Below are positions 57,346 to 64,000 of a DNA stretch of 64,000 nucleotides, piece by piece (position 1 is the first letter of the stretch; every line of letters starts with the position of its first letter). The stretch spans positions 3,224,001 to 3,288,000 of the forward strand of contig NC_051136.1 of assembly GCF_014839805.1 (NCBI RefSeq). The letters run 5' to 3'. The notes beneath the pieces were generated by a model. The model was not told the origin of the DNA, made no database searches, and saw nothing but the letters and a program-made list of their open reading frames with translations. This DNA comes from Manduca sexta (lineage: Eukaryota > Arthropoda > Insecta > Lepidoptera > Sphingidae). The position numbers and the translations under genes were made by a program.

Positions 57346-60309
57346 TAATAAAAAGTTTTGGTAAGTCGTGGAAGTTTCTTTTGAATCTATTAATTGTTCT
57401 ACTAACGTTAAATTTTTTTGGATTCATTTAGTACTATATCATACCTACTATACGAATAAATGGTTTGATGTTGTTAAAAATAATAACCGGCTCTATGGGA
57501 CGCAACTATAATATCAAAGATTCCGTATCATTAGACAAACAGAAGATGTCGGATTAACAATAGACTTCAGTTTCTTTTTCACTAACTAAACCTTAAACAA
57601 ACAATATCAACGTTTATATAATCTGTGCGTACTATGATATTAAAATTCTAATTATTTCATAACAGCGCGGCTTTAAAATCGTAATCTTGATACAACCTCA
57701 CCACGTGTATTCATTAAAGTCGGATTATACTTCGTTGGTTTGTCGCGTCGAATCGTGAAAGAATTCCCGACTTTGAGCCAGAGACGAAAATCAGCGCGCA
57801 TCAAACCGTAGCCTAAAAGTCTGCTGGCCTAATTATTATTCATAGTGTTTGCGTCCAACTAAAATTTTGTATAGAACGGGCCACCTATTTCGTCTGAAAT
57901 GAAATTGACTGGACGATGGAATGGGTGCCGTTGATGTTATTTGGAAATAGCTTTTTATTTATCTAGTATTTTGGTGAAAGAAATTTCTGCGTTTGAAGAA
58001 AAATATGTTGTTCTCTAAGCTCAATACAATTAGATGGTTCAGTATTCAGCTAAATATTTAAACATCGTTTTATAGAAAGAGTATTGGCAAGTAGGTGATA
58101 AATTGTCACGAAGGAGGACATTCTACGAAACTATCCAACCTATTATCTATTTTAAAGCCGTTGTATGATGTTCACTGTCAAGTATTGCCTCGTTCATGTC
58201 TTAAGATGATGAGCTCAGAGCAGTGTAAAACTATGTTATATAATAATTGTTCAGAATTATAAGTATAGCTATTATTCAGGCAAAAGAATTTCCTGATGAA
58301 CCTTTTTTTCATTTATTAGATCAACAAAAACTAAATCCTGTATGTCTGTTATCATTTCCTGAAATACAATCCAAGCGTTTATTTCCATAATTTTAAGTTA
58401 AAAGTAGTTTAAATGATATTCCCATTTAAGCAAGTTTTCCCATTCCCGAGCAACTTGCACGTATGATATAACGTTATGTCCAATATTTATGATTTACCTA
58501 CACTGTGCGAATACTCTAAACCTGAAATAGTTCGAACTGCACGAGTCTTTGGAGTGTAATAAAACCGTCTGCATACAAGCTGAATTATTCATTACTTTTA
58601 AAGCTGATTTGTTATGAGTTACGACCAAGTGTATTTGGATGGTAGGTGATTGCGCCGTCGTTAGCCATCGTGATGGTCACCTCGAACATTGTATTTACGT
58701 AGTGACCTCATCAAGAATTGGGAGATATGCTTGGGCTTCTGACAGTTTCACGTTAAACAACGGCAAAATATCTTACTATAGCAATAGGTCGTGCCTATTC
58801 TGCCACAAAAAAACTAGCAACAGAAACTCCACTAGCAACATGTAATTATGCTTCAAAATCGCAACGGATTAAAACCTTTAGAAAACGTTGCAAAGGAGTG
58901 CGTTGTTTACAAGTTCGTTTGTAGCCCGCCGAAGCGTGACGGCAACACGCCCTAATAGGGTGTAGCGTGAACACGTTACACGTTGAAACGGCGCCGCGCG
59001 AGTCAGATTGAATTTTCCTCTTGTTTAGTGGGAGCGGGATGACTGATGCGCGGCATTACGTACTGTCATAAACGAGTTGCGGTACTTTAATATCCCTTTA
59101 TTGCTTTTCTGCTAACGTGCTTGCGTTTCGTCGGAAACTTCGCTAACATAGCTGTCGCTTTATTTTTCTTTCCGAGATACATTATTTTTATATTAAGCTA
59201 ACATGCCCAATTTAGATGTATGGGAATTCTACCAATTTTGTCACCAGCTGCTTATGGCTTTGCTTAACAGAGAGGACAGCTGAAACCCAATGACATTAAG
59301 TACACGAGACATAAAATCCAATAATTAAAGACATAAATTGGTAATTTTAATACTATTTTTCAATAAAGTTAGAACAAAATTCATTGCTTAAGTCTATTTT
59401 TGGAACAATCTAAGCAGGTTATGAGACGGGGTTTACGATGATGAACTTTTAACGAATCGGTATTGCGATACATAAAAAATAAGTTTAAAAGGTTCACTTG
59501 ATACGCAATGTTATTATTGAATAAATTTCTTTGTTATTTTCCATTGAAGCAATCGCGTTGGTGAAGTGTAAATGAATGTTACAGAAGATATTTATAAGAA
59601 GAATGAGTCTTTTGTTGTATATTTATTTTTATTTAACCATCTATGTTTAAGAATAAATTTCAATGAAAAATAGACTTTTTGTTGAAATAAAAACATTCTG
59701 TAGCTAACAGCTTGGCTGTGCCTCTTGCATTGCAAGATTCATGAGCGGCAGATGCTGCATTGCCTACTAATACAATAAAAAAATAAATAATAATCCAGTA
59801 AAGTCTCATTATTATTTTATTAACAATTAACTTATTTGTAAAAAATAACTTCAAAAATAAATTGTCGGAATATAATATTTCAACTCGCGAACTATTGATC
59901 CCAAATGTGTGTTTAAAAAAATTGTTTCGTCGAGTGTAGCATCTGAAACGTCTTTATTTTCCCCCACAGATCTTCGAGTTTCGGATTCGAATAAGATTTT
60001 CAGCAATAAACATAATTTACCAGGAACCCTCTTTGATTCTTTACGTTTTTCATTCCGAACAAATTATATTGAGATCCTTTGAGGTTTAAACGAAATATCA
60101 TTTTCTCTTATTGTGAATAAAATTTTGGTAACGCAATTAGCATGGATGATTTACTATTGTATTTTCTAAGATGAAAATGCTTTGTTACTTTATTCGTCAC
60201 TTGTCGAATAACTGTTTTACAGATGTCTTTGATATGTATAATAGTACCTTGATCTTTGATTTTATTAAAATGTCAAAGAATATCTGGCAAACAGTATCGC
60301 ATTCACCTT
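57346..60309. other. Long non-genic stretch with GC-richer patch
   Basis: No gene recognised. The patch at about 58915-59070 has CpG-rich words (GAAACGGCGCCGCGCGAGTC). It could be a promoter or exon remnant, but no frame or splice pattern supports that. Frames of 64-69 codons elsewhere look random. Confidence 0.4.
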
Positions 60310-60535
60310 ATAATAATAATAAAATCAGCCCGTATTATAATACTGTCCCATTTCTGGGCACGGGCCTCTTCTACTACTGAGAGGGATTAGGCCTTAGTTC
60401 ACCACGCTGGCCTAGTGCGGATTAGTAGACTTCACACAAATTTTAGAAAACTCAGAGGCGTGTGCCCTTAGGATTTGAACCCGCGGACATTCGTCTCGAC
60501 AGCTTGTTCCATACCCAACTAGGCTATCGTCGCTT
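60310..60535 (-). repeat. Family C tRNA-derived SINE, copy 4 (internal deletion)
   Basis: Tail 'AATAATAATAAAATCAGCCC', then 'GGGCACGGGCCTCTTCTACT', 'GAGGGATTAGGCCTTAGTTC' and 'GGATTTGAACCCGCGGACAT' (B-box complement), then 'CCCAACTAGGCTATCGTCGC' (A-box complement). About 90 bp of the centre is missing. Confidence 0.87.
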
Positions 60536-61084
60536 TTTTCTGCCGCTCTTTATTTGCTGCCTTTGTTGATTTTTAATAAACTAGAAAACTTAATTACCAT
60601 TTCGTTCTGAACTCAGCCATTAATGACAGGCAAGTTTCATCATAAAGTCACGAGTTATCACCAGTTTTCTATGCGGTAACTTCAAAACTACCTATGGAAG
60701 CAGTCGTTAAAGCCGAACGTTTAAAAACTACATTAAAATCTTCACAAAACCCTTTTGTAGCACTAAAAATGCCTTCATTATTTCACTTCATAGTATCTAT
60801 GGTCACTGCCCCAGTTTTAATATTTAAGGATTTATGGTCCCACCGGCGACATTCATTTCGGCGTCTAGGTACATTTGCGGCCACAAAATTGTATACTATT
60901 AATATAAATCGAGTTTAATTGCATTTAAAATTAATTACTGTTGACAAATAATGGAGTATTTGTCTGTGAGTATATTATAACTATGTATTTTAGATAAGTA
61001 ACAGTATCAAAATTATTATTATGAGTATTAAGACGTAGATACTTCGTTACTGGTGTTAAAAGTTTCTTAAATGGTGGCTCCGAT
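60536..61084. other. Non-genic stretch
   Basis: A 74-codon plus frame at 60694-60918 is basic and without motif. No repeat seen. Confidence 0.45.
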
Positions 61085-61315
61085 TTGCTAATAGTAGGAT
61101 ATATTTATATCAGCCCAGATAACGACCACAGAACACATGGTTTTAAAACCCGTGCAAGTAAGTGTGTCGTGTTATGGTATCAGCCAACGTATATACGGTT
61201 CCAACTGGCCAACATAATCGTGTCGACTGCCGAGGTGTAATCATCTGTCGTCAGTCGACATACCATTTGACGCCACTCCACTTAGTATCAGGAGCAGTAG
61301 GGTCACTTTATTGTG
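61085..61315 (-). repeat. Family B repeat, reverse copy
   Basis: Diverged start (AGTAGGATATATTTATATCA), then 'GGTTCCAACTGGCCAACATA', 'ATCGTGTCGACTGCCGAGG' and 'TCGTCAGTCGACATACC'. The 69-codon plus frame here resembles minus-strand frames in copies 1 and 54081. Confidence 0.8.
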
Positions 61316-61370
61316 TAAAAAAAAACCTGTTTATCATTAGCAGTTGTAGAGCAATATCCAAATACCATTG

Positions 61371-61470
61371 AATAGTATCGACTGCCGAGGAGTAATCAAC
61401 TCTCGTCAGTTGACATTTTCTATCTAGATCCCACTCGTTTTGGGTTACTGGGTCATTTTACTGAGTCCAT
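61371..61470 (-). repeat. Family B repeat, partial copy next to the previous one
   Basis: 'AGTATCGACTGCCGAGGAGT' and 'AATCAACTCTCGTCAGTTGA' are followed by 'TCTAGATCCCACTC'. It lies 55 bp after the preceding family B copy in the same orientation, so a local duplication is possible. Confidence 0.75.
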
Positions 61471-61537
61471 ATAAAAATTATCTTGATTAATGGATACAAA
61501 ATTTTCTTATCGACTTATGTGTTTAATTGTTTCAACA

Positions 61538-61866
61538 AGCGGCGATAGCCTAGTTGAGTGATGAACGGACTGCCAAGTCGAATGTCCGCAGGTTCAAATA
61601 CCAACGGCACACACCTCTGACTTTTCTAAAATCATGTGTGTATTCTTTGTGAATTTATCGTTCGCTTTAACGGTGAAGGAAAACATCGTGAGGAAACCTA
61701 CACATCTGAGAAGTTCTTTATAGGAATTTCGAAGGTGTGTGAAGTCTACCAATCCGCACTAGGCCAGCGTGGTGGACTAAGGCCTAATCCCTCTCAGTAG
61801 TAGAGGAGGCCCTTGCTCAGCAGTGGGCAAGTATATAATACAGGGCTGATATTATTATTATTATAT
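61538..61866 (+). repeat. Family C tRNA-derived SINE, copy 5 (full length)
   Basis: The plus-strand copy shows the family's layout: A-box region 'GCGGCGATAGCCTAGTTGAG', B-box region 'GTCCGCAGGTTCAAATACC', then the body 'TCGCTTTAACGGTGAAGGAA', 'GGCCAGCGTGGTGGACTAAG' and 'GCAGTGGGCAAGTATATAAT', and an ATT-repeat tail. The pol III boxes and tail identify it as a tRNA-derived SINE. Confidence 0.9.
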
Positions 61867-62227
61867 TATTAATTGTTTGTAACAATCTTTTATTATTCTG
61901 TAAGCTAGTTGTAAGACGATGGATTTCGCATCACTATTTACTTAATATTTTTCTGTACTCTATGTAACTTTATTAATATTTCAAAAAATTATACCCTTCA
62001 TTAGCAGTCGAGTTAAATCTAAAGTGATATAACTTTCGGAGTTACGTATGAACAAACCAATATTAAAAATTGAAATGTTTGCCAATCCACTCAAAATTAT
62101 TCAGCAAAAACTACATCGCCATATTACTCAGGGGAAATAGCATTAAGGGCTTGTTTCATAAAGTTCAAGTTAATGTTATTTTCCAGTTAACTTAGACAGC
62201 TAATGTAAATAGCTTTGATTATTATTT
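61867..62227. other. Non-genic stretch
   Basis: Nothing recognised between two SINEs. Confidence 0.45.
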
Positions 62228-62438
62228 GACTGTCTCGGTGGCGTAGTTATACTGCGTCTGTTATGATCGCTTGGGTTCGTAACCCGGGTCGGGCAATGTG
62301 ATATCGGTTTTATGCTTTGTATTAGCCTGGAGTCTGGAATTTGTGCCCGATATGGCGAAAGGCTCGTCCCGTAACACATCATGGGACGGAACACACCTCT
62401 GCCTACCTTTTCAGTCATAGAAGCGTAATGTGTGTTGA
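62228..62438 (+). repeat. Family A SINE, copy 11
   Basis: Head 'GACTGTCTCGGTGGCGTAGT', B box 'GGGTTCGTAACCC', body 'AGCCTGGAGTCTGGAATTTG', 'GCCCGATATGGCGAAAGGCT' and 'ATCATGGGACGGAACACACC', then 'TCTGCCTACC'. A deletion removed the 'TTGGCGAAAAGTGGG' part. The 97-codon minus frame is repeat-derived. Confidence 0.87.
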
Positions 62439-64000
62439 TTTGGTAAGCTTTTCTTTTTGTTATTGGGAAGCATACTGATAAGTCGCTCATCAATTACTCT
62501 CGTAAAAGTTCTTGTAACCTCACATTATTACTCTTTCTGACAACAACCTGAAAATAATGAATTCCATATAATGAAATTATTAATTAAACAACTGTATTTC
62601 ATATGAGGGTATCTTTGGAATCTTTAAACATATTATTAATTTTAGTACTGTAACAAAAAAATATATACTGCCTTCAAAAACCACTAAAACCAAAATATTT
62701 AACATTACCTATATACTGGTTACCAAAATTATATCTCGAATTTATTTAAAATTGTGGTAATGTTATGTAACAAATATTTTACCTTTTTTTGTCCCCGAGT
62801 GTAAAACATAATATAGCGAGAATACTCACCAGGTAGAGCAAGCGTCCTCAGAGAGTGATACAACATTTTGGCGAGTGTATTAAGTGTGACCTTAGATGAC
62901 CTCGGCCATTGTGCCTCAGATTCCCCTCATGTGCCATCCCTACATCTAACTAGGGCTGTTACTTTTTTTATTACAATACATTTTATGGGTTTCCACGAAG
63001 GGTTTCTTTGATTAATTCACTTGTCGCTGACATTTCGTGGTTCTACTTGTAAGAAGGATTTTCAGACAGTATTTCCCATTTAAAATGAGGGAAAAATTAC
63101 AATTTAATTAGTTTTACGGTGGGTTTGTAGAGCGGAATTTCTTTGCAAAGATTCCTGTTAAAGAGTTATTTGAATGATTATTTTGAACGGATTTTTTACC
63201 GAGGGTTTATTATCATCGAGATTATTTTTTTTTAAATTATTTTTTGTACATATTTTAAATTCCGGCATCGTATAAATAGAATATTTTGTATAAATTAATA
63301 CGTATAAACGTTTTGAAATTTTTGATGTATTCAGTAACTTTTATAACTAACTGTACAGATGTTTTGTACGCAAATCTGCGCCTAATAATTGTAGTAGCTT
63401 GATCAAAGATTCCGTATGTTGGAGTGTTGCGTTCGAGCTTCAATCGATGTTCATCCAGAAAGATAGGCCGGCATAATTTTGTCAACTATTAGTTCCATTT
63501 CTTGTTATTATACATTGTATGTAAGCCAGGCTTGAACCTGACTTGGAGAAGTTGCAGTGGCGAGTGTGACGGAGGGCTAGCCTGTAAAATACAATTTGGA
63601 ATATACTATGTTTGTGACAAATATTTACGATAGAAGTCCTAAGTATTGAAAACACTCTATAAAATACGTAAACATACATACTATTTATATGTTGAACAAC
63701 ATAACGCAACTCCAAATTGCTTCATTTATCTTCGACCCGCTCAATTGAGATCACCCGTTCGTTGTATTGTTCTGTTTTCAAACATTTGTGAATAAAACGT
63801 TTTATAAAATGTAATTACGTTGTTTTTAATTGAAAGTGCTTTGTTTTTGCAGTTTTGTATATGCTAGTGTTTGTGTGTGAAGTGATTTAAGATTTCGAGT
63901 TGTTACTACGGTTTGAGTGAATTGTAAGTTGTATATTTTCTTTACTGCAGAACATTTTATTGATAAAAGAGAAGTATACAAATATTAGCAAGCGACCTAG
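62439..64000. other. Non-genic end of the window
   Basis: Contains a trace of family B (ATAGGCCGGCATAATTTTGT near 63463). The 76- and 77-codon minus frames (63255-63715) have no motif. No exon is evident at the window edge. Confidence 0.45.

Noticed and set aside
63463..63490. Further family B copy
   Set aside because: Only about 20 bases match (GGCCGGCATAATTTTGTC), too short to annotate separately.
1..64000. CRISPR array, bacterial operon or phage region
   Set aside because: There are no regularly spaced short repeats, no dense gene packing and no ribosome-binding pattern. The repeat types are those of an animal genome.

Overview
The window looks like gene-poor, AT-rich insect nuclear DNA. 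The repeat content points to a lepidopteran (moth or butterfly): tRNA-derived SINEs ending in ATT/TAA-type tails, RTE-type LINE ends with ATG-repeat tails, non-autonomous piggyBac, hAT and Harbinger elements, and a Helitron-like end. The order-level call rests on remembered repeat types, not on a search. I found no convincing host protein-coding exon, rRNA, functional tRNA or CRISPR array. Apart from the retrotransposon, open frames are about 60-108 codons, overlap on both strands and look like chance or repeat-derived frames.

The one substantial coding locus is a structurally complete Ty1/copia-type LTR retrotransposon at 48160-52847. It has two 199-bp LTRs that I read as identical, an initiator-Met-tRNA primer site, gag with a CCHC knuckle, protease, integrase (HHCC plus D-D35-E), reverse transcriptase (YVDD), RNase H, a short purine tract and a 5-bp target duplication (ACCCC). 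It lies inside an older tRNA-derived SINE that it splits in two. The polyprotein frame is broken by four 1-nt indels and one in-frame TGA, although the LTRs are identical.

The rest is a mosaic of repeats. Family A is a tRNA-derived SINE with 11 copies. Family C is a second tRNA-derived SINE with 5 copies. Family B (about 230 bp, unclassified) has 8 copies, one split by a probable solo LTR. Family D (up to about 290 bp, unclassified) has 7 copies. Family G is a set of repeats containing a 'GCTCGCGGCTTCGCCCGCG'-type block. DNA elements include a 1.3-kb piggyBac-like element with TTAA flanks (8991-10294), a Harbinger-like MITE with TAA flanks (40460-40685), a hAT-like MITE with an 8-bp duplication (53323-53769), a foldback element (10426-10584) and a Helitron-like end (41435-41726). 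LINE debris includes an RTE C-terminal remnant (13115-13435) and a 5'-truncated insertion with a 9-bp duplication (35311-35472).

Notable structure beyond standard repeats: an 87-bp hairpin with perfect 42-bp arms flanked by 12-bp direct repeats (8221-8363), a 44-bp hairpin at the broken end of a family D copy (47553-47596), other perfect hairpins at 18590-18641 and 29977-30016, and tandem duplications at 24760, 33208, 45373 and 57239. No operon or pathway is present: the interactions here are insertions of mobile elements into one another.
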